Shown here piece after piece: positions 50,974 to 58,386 of a stretch of 64,000 nt of DNA (positions are counted from its first letter, which is position 1; every line of letters starts with the position of its first letter). A program made the translations under genes and the position numbers. Below the pieces are notes generated by a model. That model saw only the letters and a program-made list of their open reading frames with translations. It searched no databases and was not told the DNA's origin. Source of the DNA: Oscillospiraceae bacterium (GTDB taxonomy: Bacteria > Bacillota > Clostridia > Oscillospirales > Oscillospiraceae); contig CAJTFK010000006.1 in the NCBI GenBank assembly GCA_910575505.1, positions 118,580 to 182,579 of the forward strand, in the 5' to 3' direction.

Positions 50974-52170
50974 ATGATGATGCAGCGTAGATCTTCCCTG
51001 AGTCGCTTCCTTCGGCGGATTCTGTGTGCGCTGCTGACGGTCTGCCTGATTAGCGGCTCAGCTTCTGCTGCCTCTACTGTTGTTGCAGGTACGCATTTTA
51101 ATTATTCATCTGGTCTTGTGTCTACAATTGGCATGATATCTACTACAAATATGACTTGGTCTAAGGGCGGCTATTTCCTTATGAGAGCCCTTCAGAACCT
51201 GGAGGGCCAGATTGATACTGTAGAAGCTAAAGTGTCTACTGCCGTAACTGCTGACAGTCTTGATGCTGTTTTTCAGAAGTATTTTGCTGCTCAGTCTGAT
51301 GGCTCGAAAAATATGTGGCAAAATCTCTATAACCTCTACAATCGGGTGGTTACTCTGAATTCTAATATGAATACCCGCTTGGATGCATTGAAGTCTACTA
51401 TTACAACTACAAATGATCGGATTGGCAGTAATTTTTCTTATTACGAATTTTCCGGCGGGAAAATTCTGGCTTCTGCTTCTGATTTAGCATCAGTTCTGTC
51501 CGGTATTTCCAGTCTGATCTATGATGGGTCCTTCCTTCCCTCTAATACATTTTTGGATTCTGCCGGTCATGCCACTCATACCGGACCTATGAGTCTTCCG
51601 CTCCTGACGGCCAGTGGTTTTTTGGGGCTTTCTGCAAATTTGGCCGGTTCTGATAAATCTACGACGTTCTCATTGCTGGATGACGATTTAGTCTCTCAGG
51701 ATAAAACGGTTTCTAATCTTCTTGATGCTCTTGGCCTTATAGGAACATCCCTTCAGAATCCACTTGCTAAGATTCAGTATGTCTTGGCTGATGAGGATGA
51801 TATTGCTCTGAAAGATGCCTCCAAGGATAATCAGAATAGCTTTAAGGATAACTTCACCGGTGACGGTGATGCTGCTGTTAAACCCTCTGACATTGGCGAT
51901 ATGGCTGCTATCAGTGGCAGCGTGAAGGACTCCTTCGGCGGCGCTGGGTCTGCCGGAGACGCTTTCCTTGTTATCAACGATTCTGATTCCTATTCCTTCT
52001 TCTCGCAAGAGGTCGCAGATTCTTTGGATACTGTCGGGGCTCCGCAGGCCCGGACTGTTGCGGATGACGATTGGATGGACGCCTTTGAGGCTGACGAAGA
52101 TGGATTCTACTCTCTGGCTGATACATCGGCGTTTGATGCTTCTGCGTTCCTTGGAGGGCTGCTGCAATGA
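50974..52170 (+). CDS. Secreted phage structural protein (minor coat/adsorption candidate)
   Basis: 398 residues. A signal peptide (basic RRSSLSRFLRRI, hydrophobic core, cleavage about after SGSASA) precedes a helical coiled region (LQNLEGQIDTVEAKVSTAV) and an acidic, Asp/Ser-rich C-terminal half. It is the largest phage protein, in the position of pIII-like minor coat genes. No C-terminal membrane anchor is evident. Start may be any of ATG 50974, 50977 or 50980 behind GGGGTG. Confidence 0.6.
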   Translation: MMMQRRSSLSRFLRRILCALLTVCLISGSASAASTVVAGTHFNYSSGLVSTIGMISTTNMTWSKGGYFLMRALQNLEGQIDTVEAKVSTAVTADSLDAVFQKYFAAQSDGSKNMWQNLYNLYNRVVTLNSNMNTRLDALKSTITTTNDRIGSNFSYYEFSGGKILASASDLASVLSGISSLIYDGSFLPSNTFLDSAGHATHTGPMSLPLLTASGFLGLSANLAGSDKSTTFSLLDDDLVSQDKTVSNLLDALGLIGTSLQNPLAKIQYVLADEDDIALKDASKDNQNSFKDNFTGDGDAAVKPSDIGDMAAISGSVKDSFGGAGSAGDAFLVINDSDSYSFFSQEVADSLDTVGAPQARTVADDDWMDAFEADEDGFYSLADTSAFDASAFLGGLLQ

Positions 52171-52307
52171 TTCCTTTTACAAATGCTTTTCAGTCCTTTA
52201 TCTCGATCTTCTCTTTGCTGCCTCTTCCTTTTCGTGCTTTCATCACTACTTTTACAATTGTCATGCTTGCACTTGCTATTCTTCGTATCCTAACAACAAG
52301 GACGTGA
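52167..52307 (+). CDS. Tiny phage membrane protein A
   Basis: 46 residues. ATG overlaps the preceding stop (ATGA). MIPFTNAFQSFISIFSLLPL, then RAFITTFTIVMLALAILRIL: one to two hydrophobic helices and a basic end. It resembles inovirus minor coat proteins such as pVII/pIX by size only. Confidence 0.55.
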   Translation: MIPFTNAFQSFISIFSLLPLPFRAFITTFTIVMLALAILRILTTRT

Positions 52308-52311
52308 TTTC

Positions 52312-52452
52312 ATGATTGCTACATTGAAGCTTGCAATATCTTTCATACCGGCTCCGATACAGGTTATGCTGCTGGCTATTATTGGTCTGCTGGTCGTGAT
52401 TGCGGTTTTCCGGCTCATTGCAATGGTTCTCGACGCAATTCCTTTCTTGTGA
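52312..52452 (+). CDS. Tiny phage membrane protein B
   Basis: 46 residues, MIATLKLAISFIPAPIQ then a long helix VMLLAIIGLLVVIAVFRLIA. GGACGTGATTTC precedes the ATG. Four bases follow the stop of protein A. Not recognised. Confidence 0.55.
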   Translation: MIATLKLAISFIPAPIQVMLLAIIGLLVVIAVFRLIAMVLDAIPFL

Positions 52453-52463
52453 GGTGATATCCC

Positions 52464-52646
52464 TTGACAGCTGATGCCCTGATGGTTGTTCAGTTCCTTT
52501 TCTCTTCCATTTGGTCCCTGTTTACATCCTGGCATTTTCCCGGCACAAATGTTTCTCCTGCTGCCATGGCCTTTTTCCTTCTGGCAGCTTCTGTGATACT
52601 GAAAATTGTAAAGGTTTATCTCTTTGGGGGTGGCGATGATGGATGA
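52464..52646 (+). CDS. Small phage membrane protein C
   Basis: 60 residues, TTG start set by GAGGTGAT five bases upstream. Two hydrophobic parts (MVVQFLFSSIWSLFTSW and AAMAFFLLAASVILKIV) and a GGGDDG end. Overlaps the next gene by a few codons. Confidence 0.55.
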   Translation: MTADALMVVQFLFSSIWSLFTSWHFPGTNVSPAAMAFFLLAASVILKIVKVYLFGGGDDG

Positions 52647-53223
52647 AATTTTCGAGGTTCCTTCAGAGGAAGTTCCGCCGGTGGTGGTCGATGTTCTGCC
52701 GGAGTCTTTTCCGTCTGTTTCGGAATCAGATGGTGATGCAGCTGCTTCTGATCCAGTGGAACCTGTTGAACCGGTCGAACCTGCCGCCCCTGATGTTGAC
52801 TCTTCCGAACCGATTGAGGCGGACGGTGCGGTGCAGCTGCCGTCGTCTGATGAGGCGGATTCGTCGGAACCTTCGACTAGTGAGCTTTTGGACTCTTTTC
52901 TTGCTGGTGCTCTTGCTGGCGCTGCATCGCCTCTCTCCGAAGATGGCGCAGCTGATGTTCCCGCCGAACTGGTGGGAATTGAAACTTACGCTTTAAGCCC
53001 GATTACCGCTTCAACCGGCTTAAAGGGTGTCCTGCTGGGTGTGATTGGTCCCTATGATAATGTCGTTACTCAGTACAAGTATCAGCAGGGGAACAATTCT
53101 TATTATACCTATGTGAATGAAATTACGCCGGATTATCCTTGGATTGCCAGCGCGGTCCTTTTCATTGCTATGGTCCTGAGTTTGTTTGCTCTGCTTCGGA
53201 GGTCTTTGTCATGGTTGAAATGA
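52636..53223 (+). CDS. Acidic phage protein with C-terminal membrane anchor
   Basis: 195 residues. About 110 residues are rich in Glu, Asp, Ser, Pro and Val (with EPVEPVEPAAP-type repeats). A conserved-looking ITASTGLKGVLLGVIGPYDN block follows, then a C-terminal helix (WIASAVLFIAMVLSLFALL) and basic RRSLSWLK. A long acidic linker plus tail anchor is the plan of a pIII-like tip protein, though no signal peptide is visible. Start at ATG 52636 or 52639. Confidence 0.6.
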   Translation: MMDEIFEVPSEEVPPVVVDVLPESFPSVSESDGDAAASDPVEPVEPVEPAAPDVDSSEPIEADGAVQLPSSDEADSSEPSTSELLDSFLAGALAGAASPLSEDGAADVPAELVGIETYALSPITASTGLKGVLLGVIGPYDNVVTQYKYQQGNNSYYTYVNEITPDYPWIASAVLFIAMVLSLFALLRRSLSWLK

Positions 53224-53351
53224 AGGAATTTTGTATGTGGTTTTTGACTACAATGCCCGATGTCCTTCTCGAACCTCCTATTTCGGCGTTTGTCGGGCTG
53301 GCTCTTATCTCTTTTGTGGTCGGAGTCATCCGTCAGATGATACATTTATAG
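53211..53351 (+). CDS. Small one-helix phage protein, coat-like paralog 1
   Basis: 46 residues. ATG 53211 has GGAGG eight bases upstream. MVEMKEFCMWFLTTMPDVLL, then a helix ISAFVGLALISFVVGVI and the end RQMIHL. Its C-terminal half resembles that of the next protein. Overlaps the preceding gene by 13 bases. Confidence 0.6.
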   Translation: MVEMKEFCMWFLTTMPDVLLEPPISAFVGLALISFVVGVIRQMIHL

Positions 53352-53363
53352 AAAGGAAGTGTT

Positions 53364-53552
53364 TTGACGACTCCTGCTGCTACATCTGTGGCCACCATTA
53401 TTGGTCAGGCCGGTGACATCGTGACTGAGGCTCTCAGTTGGGTCACTGAGACGGTTACTACCATTACGGGGTCCCCGCTCATTATGACTTTTGTGCTGGT
53501 TGCCTTCGTTGGGCTCGGTGTCGGACTGATTCGACGGATGATTCGTCTGTGA
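53364..53552 (+). CDS. Major coat protein candidate, coat-like paralog 2
   Basis: 62 residues, TTG start after AAAGGAAGTG. An amphipathic stretch (SVATIIGQAGDIVTEALSWV) precedes a helix (LIMTFVLVAFVGLGVGLI) and the basic end RRMIRL. Amphipathic part, membrane helix and basic tail is the plan of inovirus major coat proteins. It stands directly before the Zot-like gene (ATGA/GTGA overlap). Confidence 0.6.
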   Translation: MTTPAATSVATIIGQAGDIVTEALSWVTETVTTITGSPLIMTFVLVAFVGLGVGLIRRMIRL

Positions 53553-54328
53553 TCAGATTGAAAAAGGTGTGCGGGGGCGTCCTGATTATGCTCTTTGCAT
53601 GCCTTTTTCTTTTGGCTGGACTTTTATATTTGAATTGGAAGTATCGCAATCCGTATAAGTGTACCTTTGTTTTTGGCAAAAAAGGTGCTGGAAAGTCCTG
53701 CTACATGGTCCGTCAGATGCACCGTTATCTCCGTAAAGGTTGGAACGTTTACACCGATATGGACGATATCAAAATCCCCGGTGTTCGTCTGATTAGGGTT
53801 AAAGACCTTTCTTCTTTCCGTCCTGAGCCCCATTCCCTTGTCTGTTTGGATGAGGTTGGTATCTCCATGGATAACCGCAGTTATAAGAGCTTCCCCCCTG
53901 GCCTTCGGGATTTCTTTAAGTATGCCCGGAAGATGCAGATTGTTATCATCATGAATTCCCAGGCTTTTGACGTTGACAAGAAGGTCCGGGATACAACTGA
54001 TTCTATGCTGCTGCTCCAGAGCGTAGGGTCTCTGTTCTGCCTGGCTAGGCCTATCCGCCGGTCCATTACTTTGACGCAGCCTTCCGCCGAGGCTGAATCC
54101 CGGATTGCTGATGTACTTCGTTTTGCTTGGGTGTTTGATTGGAAGGTCTATTATATGCCGTCATACTTCCGCTATTTTGATTCTAAGGCCATGCCGCCCC
54201 GCGTTGATCTCCCCTATACTGTAGTCGAATCGGAACTGCGCTATACTCGCGGGCCGATCTATAATCTTTGTAAGGATGTGATTGACATTGTTAAAACTCG
54301 AGCTTGTTCCTTCCTCCCTCGCAAATAG
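53549..54328 (+). CDS. Zot/pI-like filamentous phage assembly ATPase
   Basis: 259 residues. An N-terminal helix (GVLIMLFACLFLLAGLLYL, about 10-28) is followed by the P-loop FGKKGAGKSCY (about 42-52), Walker B-like HSLVCLDEVGISMDNR (about 92-106) and FKYARKMQIVIIMNSQAFDV. These are the marks of the Zonular occludens toxin/pI family that drives inovirus extrusion. The membrane helix lies before the ATPase, whereas in pI and Zot it follows. GTG start overlaps the preceding stop. Confidence 0.88.
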   Translation: MIRLKKVCGGVLIMLFACLFLLAGLLYLNWKYRNPYKCTFVFGKKGAGKSCYMVRQMHRYLRKGWNVYTDMDDIKIPGVRLIRVKDLSSFRPEPHSLVCLDEVGISMDNRSYKSFPPGLRDFFKYARKMQIVIIMNSQAFDVDKKVRDTTDSMLLLQSVGSLFCLARPIRRSITLTQPSAEAESRIADVLRFAWVFDWKVYYMPSYFRYFDSKAMPPRVDLPYTVVESELRYTRGPIYNLCKDVIDIVKTRACSFLPRK

Positions 54329-54341
54329 GCTGTTGTTTTTC

Positions 54342-54536
54342 ATGCTGGCCCGGCTGGTCAGCGGTGCCGCAGCCTTTATCGTCTTCTTGTTTATCAATAT
54401 GATTTGGGGCGGTGTGCTGCTGGCTGTGTTCCTCTTGGTCTCTGTTGGCTACTATATGTATCTGCACCGGCTGGCCCTTACTATCTTTTTGCTTGCTCAG
54501 CAGGCACCGACAAAAAAACCGGAGGCGGAGGGGTAG
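54342..54536 (+). CDS. Small two-helix phage membrane protein
   Basis: 64 residues: MLARLVSGAAAFIVFLFINM, a second helix (GGVLLAVFLLVSVGYYMYL) and a Lys/Glu end. The frame opens upstream inside the Zot-like gene (TTG 54282), and no good ribosome binding site decides the start. Last gene of the prophage. Confidence 0.5.
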   Translation: MLARLVSGAAAFIVFLFINMIWGGVLLAVFLLVSVGYYMYLHRLALTIFLLAQQAPTKKPEAEG

Positions 54537-54566
54537 CCCGTAGGGCACCCCCCGTCTCCGGGGCAT

Positions 54567-54594
54567 ATTGCGCAAAGCTTCCATTTTGTTCAAT
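54567..54594 (+). other. Right dif-like Xer site (attR)
   Basis: ATTGCGCAAAG, CTTCCA, TTTTGTTCAAT: same 11+6+11 plan and orientation as the left site. The right arm is identical. The left arm differs at three positions. The next 24 bases match the left copy at 18 positions without gaps (both end TAAAACCTCC/TTAAACCTCC). Confidence 0.72.
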
Positions 54595-54800
54595 TGCCTG
54601 TATGCCCCTAAAACCTCCCTCCCGCCGGTATGCACGGCGGTTTATTCTGCAAAGCGGACGCCGTACCGGAACAACAGGTTTCATCCGCGGCTTGTGACAT
54701 CGGCCCATATCAAAACGACATAAATCCTCCGCTTTGGGCCAAACTAGTTCTATCATAATCCATGGGGTGCAATTTCAATTCACAGAACGGAGGAATTCCT

Positions 54801-55016
54801 TTGATACCCTGTACCAGTCAATGTCTCTACCAGGCCGACGGCGTCTGTACACTGGAGAGCGCTGCGGCTGCCGGTCTGCCCGCTCTGGGCGGCGCCTGCG
54901 TTCACTTCATCCCCGCAAAGCAGCTCGGATCGCCTCACCGATATTCCGAACGGGCAGAAGCTCCAGCCCCGGAGGCGGCACCAGACCCCTATGGACGGGA
55001 AGCACACAACGGCTGA
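54801..55016 (+). CDS. Small cysteine-containing protein overlapping radA 3' end
   Basis: 71 residues from TTG 54801, with GGAGG six bases upstream. IPCTSQCLYQADGVCTLESA then GGACVHFIPA matches short clostridial CxxxCxxx...C proteins near radA. The last 35 residues run antisense to the end of radA and look unconstrained. The function is unknown; a metal-binding peptide is possible. Confidence 0.5.
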   Translation: MIPCTSQCLYQADGVCTLESAAAAGLPALGGACVHFIPAKQLGSPHRYSERAEAPAPEAAPDPYGREAHNG

Positions 55017-56265
55017 ACCCCAGCCGCCGGACCTCTGATATCCGTTGGCTGAGCTGGCTGACACTCCGCAGCTCCCCGGTCAGGCCCACCTCTCCGATGG
55101 CCGTCAAATCACCGGGAACGGGCTTGTCCAGATAACTGGACGCCAGAGCCACAATGGCGGCCAGGTCCGCAGCGGGCTCGTCCAGCTGCAAGCCGCCGAT
55201 GATGTTCAGATAGGCGTCACAGGCGGAGAGCTTCAGCCCGCCCCGCTTTTCCAGCACTGCCAGCAGCATGGCCGCCCGGTTATAGTCGAAGCCATTGCTG
55301 GTGCGCCGGGGATTATTGGCCGACGAGGTCACTACCAGCGCCTGTATCTCTGCCAGTACAGGCCTGGCCCCCTCCATTACACAGGTGACGCAGGTGCCAG
55401 GCGCATCCTCCGGACGGCCGGACAGCAGCATTTGCGAGGGGTTTTCCACCTCCTTCAGCCCACCGTCCCCCATCTCAAAGACGCCGATTTCATTGGTGGC
55501 GCCAAAGCGGTTCTTGGCCGCCCGGAGAATGCGGAAGGAGGTGTGCCGGTCCCCCTCAAAATAAAGCACACAGTCCACCATGTGCTCCAGAACCTTGGGA
55601 CCGGCAATGGACCCCTCTTTATTCACATGGCCGATGACAAAAACAGTGATGTTCTCCCCCTTGGCCAGGCGCATCAGCGCCATGGTGCAGTCCTTGACCT
55701 GGCTGATGCTGCCTGCCGGGGAATCCAGAGCGTCGTTAAAAAGGGTCTGGATGGAGTCTACAATCAGTATGTCCGGTTTTTCCGCTGAAACCGCCTGAAT
55801 CATTTCCTCCAGGCCGGTTTCCGACAGGACCAGGAGCTGTTCGCTCTCCACATGGAGCCGCCGGGCCCGGAGCTTCAGCTGATGCTGGGACTCCTCCCCG
55901 GATACATAGAGTACCTTGGAAAATTCGCAGAGCCGCCCGCAAATCTGGAGCATCAGTGTGGATTTTCCGATGCCGGGAGCGCCGCCCACCAGCACCAGGG
56001 AGCCCTTGACCGCCCCGCCGCCTAAAACCCGGTTCAGCTCGCTCATTCCGGTGGAAAAGCGAATCTCCTCGCTCTCCCCCAGCTCTGTTACCGGGCAGGC
56101 CCTGGGAACGGATATAATACGGGTCCCCCCTCTCCCCTTTCCCTTTACGGTTTCCGGAGGCCGTTCCACCACCGTGTTCCAGGACCCGCAGGCGGGACAC
56201 CGGCCCGCCCACTTCGGCGTCTCATTTCCGCACTCTGTGCAGTAAAACATTGTTCTTTGCTTCAT
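54907..56265 (-). CDS. radA: DNA repair protein RadA/Sms
   Basis: 452 residues. Zinc finger CTECGNETPKWAGRCPACGSW at the N-terminus, RecA-like core with Walker A GGAPGIGKST (about 96) and the RadA-specific KNRFG (about 250), and a C-terminal Lon-like domain. It promotes branch migration in recombination. ATG 56265 follows GGAGACGATTT; upstream in-frame extension is not conserved. Confidence 0.95.
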   Translation of the reverse strand: MKQRTMFYCTECGNETPKWAGRCPACGSWNTVVERPPETVKGKGRGGTRIISVPRACPVTELGESEEIRFSTGMSELNRVLGGGAVKGSLVLVGGAPGIGKSTLMLQICGRLCEFSKVLYVSGEESQHQLKLRARRLHVESEQLLVLSETGLEEMIQAVSAEKPDILIVDSIQTLFNDALDSPAGSISQVKDCTMALMRLAKGENITVFVIGHVNKEGSIAGPKVLEHMVDCVLYFEGDRHTSFRILRAAKNRFGATNEIGVFEMGDGGLKEVENPSQMLLSGRPEDAPGTCVTCVMEGARPVLAEIQALVVTSSANNPRRTSNGFDYNRAAMLLAVLEKRGGLKLSACDAYLNIIGGLQLDEPAADLAAIVALASSYLDKPVPGDLTAIGEVGLTGELRSVSQLSQRISEVRRLGFSRCVLPVHRGLVPPPGLELLPVRNIGEAIRAALRG

Positions 56266-56993
56266 AAATCGTCTCCTTCTGTAAGGCCCCGCAGAAAACC
56301 GGCGGCAATGGCGGCGGCCAGCCGGGTCTGATATACGGGACTCTGGAGCCACTCGGTTTCCGCCGCGTTGGAGAGGAAACCGCACTCTACCAGAATTCCA
56401 GGCCCTGTCACATGCTTCATCAGGTAAATGCTGTCCGGTATCTGCCGGGGGTTTTTTTTGTTTCCGGCGTTGATGCCCATATTCAGAGCATCCTGCATCA
56501 CAGCCGCCAGCGCCTGGGCCCCCTCCCCCTGGTTCCAGAACACCTGGGCCCCGTGGGTCACAGGGGAAGACGGCAGACTGTTCTGATGAATGCTCAGCAG
56601 CAGGCTGTTTTCCACGGCGTTTACCATGGCCACCCGGTTTTTCAGGTCCGAGGTCTTCCGCTGCCGCATAGTATCCAGGTTCCCGTCCCCTACGCTGATG
56701 TCCTCCTCCCGAATCAGCGCCGTCCGCTGCCCGGCAAAGCGCAGCAGGTCGCTGACCCGGAGGGACACCGCCAGATTGATAGCGCTTTCCGAGACGCCGC
56801 CGGGCGACACCGCGCCGCCGTCTTCCCCGCCGTGGCCCGGGTCAATGACCACGGTGAGGGGCGGGCCATCCTCCTCCCCGGCGGCAAAGGCCGGCACCGC
56901 ATTCCCCTTCCACAGCACCGTACCCAGCCCGACGGCAAAGCAGCAGAACAGCAGGGATAAAAACAGGTCTCGTTTACGAAGCAGGATAATCAC
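56262..56993 (-). CDS. cwlD: N-acetylmuramoyl-L-alanine amidase CwlD-like
   Basis: 243 residues. An N-terminal signal/anchor helix (LFLSLLFCCFAVGLGTVLW) precedes an Amidase_3 domain with VVIDPGHGGEDGGA, SIHQN and VECGFLSNAAE, giving the zinc His/Glu and catalytic Glu. CwlD makes muramic-delta-lactam in spore cortex. GTG start; stop overlaps the radA start region. Confidence 0.88.
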   Translation of the reverse strand: MIILLRKRDLFLSLLFCCFAVGLGTVLWKGNAVPAFAAGEEDGPPLTVVIDPGHGGEDGGAVSPGGVSESAINLAVSLRVSDLLRFAGQRTALIREEDISVGDGNLDTMRQRKTSDLKNRVAMVNAVENSLLLSIHQNSLPSSPVTHGAQVFWNQGEGAQALAAVMQDALNMGINAGNKKNPRQIPDSIYLMKHVTGPGILVECGFLSNAAETEWLQSPVYQTRLAAAIAAGFLRGLTEGDDL

Positions 56994-57050
56994 AGGCGCT
57001 TCCCCCTTGCGGAAAAATTCTGTATGCGCTATCAGACTATGTCCGCCTGC

Positions 57051-57578
57051 TTATCCCATATGCCGGTTTTTGCCCCGTCCCTCCTCCTCCAGCCGGTGAA
57101 GAATCTCGAGGTCGTGGAGATCTGTGGGCCGGGGCTCATAGCCGCTGTGAAAGACCAGCTGGCCCTTTAGGGAAATACAGGGAATCCGTCTCCCCCAAAA
57201 CTCAGCCGTTCCGAAAAAATCCGACTCGAATTCGTACCAGCCGCCCTCCAGGTCTGCCTGCCGGGCAGTTCCCTCCCGGCACAGGACAAAGGGGTGGATA
57301 TCCAGATACCCGAAGTCAGGGTGATGGAGTTCGATGCGCGCCGGACGCTGATCTGTTTCAATCACATAGCCCGCGGCTCCAAGTGCGGACAGAAGCTTGT
57401 CTGTATACCGGCTGTCGAAATCCAGGTCGATGTCCCGGTGCTCCCGCGTCTGTTTTCCGCCCAGAGCATCCACACCCCAGCCTCCGTCCAGCCAATAGGT
57501 AATTTGCAGGGACTCCATTCTATCCAGCACCTCAAAAAGGTCTGCTTTTGAAACGGTCTCCTTTTTCGTTTTTTTCAT
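57051..57578 (-). CDS. Nucleotidyltransferase-domain protein (aminoglycoside/lincosamide NTase-like)
   Basis: 175 residues. WLDGGWGVDALGGKQTREHR then DIDLDFDSRYT carries the GG(W/x) and DxD nucleotidyltransferase motifs seen in ANT(2'')/Lnu-type and PF10706 proteins. The chromosome-embedded position and divergence make drug resistance uncertain. It may be a housekeeping relative. Confidence 0.78.
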   Translation of the reverse strand: MKKTKKETVSKADLFEVLDRMESLQITYWLDGGWGVDALGGKQTREHRDIDLDFDSRYTDKLLSALGAAGYVIETDQRPARIELHHPDFGYLDIHPFVLCREGTARQADLEGGWYEFESDFFGTAEFWGRRIPCISLKGQLVFHSGYEPRPTDLHDLEILHRLEEEGRGKNRHMG

Positions 57579-57721
57579 ATCTGTTCCTCCTGGTGGTCAG
57601 CTTCTATTTTAACGGCATGACGCCTCCCCTGTCAAGGCGCAAATGGGAGTCGGGAGCGGCTGTTCACGCATTTCATCAGGGGCATGATGTACAGGGTGCA
57701 GGATCTGCCCTGCACCGTTAT
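57579..57721. other. Intergenic region before the cotJ operon
   Basis: The gene-free stretch is 57579-57927. GGTGCAGG/CCTGCACC (57695-57716) forms an 8-bp stem. The part from 57722 is a dispersed repeat. CATAGAAT at 57858-57865 resembles a sporulation sigma-E -10 box ahead of cotJ, but I see no convincing -35 box. Confidence 0.45.
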
Positions 57722-57828
57722 CCGGAAAAACCGTGCTCTCGGAAAACGGGACAGAGCCTGGCTTTCAGGAGTTGAAACAAGGCCTGTCCCCTGCCGCATA
57801 AAATCTCCGAATGGGACGCTGCCATGGA
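57722..57828 (-). repeat. Dispersed non-coding repeat, copy 3 (longest)
   Basis: Its reverse complement begins GGCAGCGTCCCATTCGGAGA, contains GCGGCAGGGGACAGG and ends near CTCTGTCCCGTTTTCCGAGA. The ends match copy 1 (25754-25826) and the GGGGACAG part matches copy 2 (27500-27560). Confidence 0.6.
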
Positions 57829-57927
57829 GGCGGGTAGCCGCCGGGCGTTAGTCCGCATAGAATGGGTCAGGCGCGGAATGATTCCCTGTTCCGCGTGAAC
57901 CCCTTTTTAAAAGGAGGCTTTCCACCA

Positions 57928-58386
57928 ATGGAAAAACCAATCCAAACACAAACCTGCGCCTGCGCCCCCGGCATGGGCGCTCTGCCCAACGGCTGCGCCT
58001 CTCTGGCGTTTCCCTATATCCCCATGCAGGAGAACAACCCGATCCGGTTCAGCCGGACGGAAGCGCTCCAGACCGGCACGCTCTTCCCGGGCCTGGACCT
58101 GCCCTTTAAGGCGGCCATTCAGGCCCAGACGCAGCTGCCCAACACCGCTCTGGTAGAGCTGATGGCTCTGGACTTTGCAATCAAGGAACTGAACCTTTAT
58201 CTGGACACCCATGCGGGTGACCAGGAGGTTCTTCAGCTCTACTGGTCCTATCTCAATCTGGCCAAGGAGGGCCGTGAGAAATACGAAAAGATGTACGGCC
58301 CCCTGACCTCCACCACGCCGACGCCGGAAAATGGCTATGCCTGGCTAAAGGACCCGTGGCCCTGGGATGTAGGAGGGAACGACTGA
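57928..58386 (+). CDS. Fused CotJA-CotJB spore coat protein
   Basis: 152 residues. Residues about 25-65 (LAFPYIPMQENNPIRFSRTE, ALQTGTLFPGLDLPF) resemble CotJA. Residues about 75-150 (MALDFAIKELNLYLDTHAGD ... YAWLKDPWPWDVGG) resemble CotJB. In Bacillus these are separate genes of the cotJABC operon. AAAAGGAGGCTTTCCACCA precedes ATG 57928. The stop overlaps the cotJC start (TGATG). Confidence 0.82.
   Translation: MEKPIQTQTCACAPGMGALPNGCASLAFPYIPMQENNPIRFSRTEALQTGTLFPGLDLPFKAAIQAQTQLPNTALVELMALDFAIKELNLYLDTHAGDQEVLQLYWSYLNLAKEGREKYEKMYGPLTSTTPTPENGYAWLKDPWPWDVGGND

Larger units (their letters stand above)
48335..54594 (+). mobile_element. Inovirus (filamentous phage) prophage, about 6.2 kb
   Basis: Bounded by two dif-like sites in direct orientation. 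Within lie an HUH rolling-circle initiator, a minus-strand regulator module, a small basic-acidic ssDNA-binding candidate, a secreted structural protein, at least five one-helix proteins and a Zot/pI morphogenesis ATPase, in an order typical of inoviruses. Size and gene density fit. Base composition is clearly AT-richer than the host. No integrase is encoded, so host Xer recombination at dif is inferred. It looks complete, with no frameshift noticed in the major genes. Confidence 0.85.
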
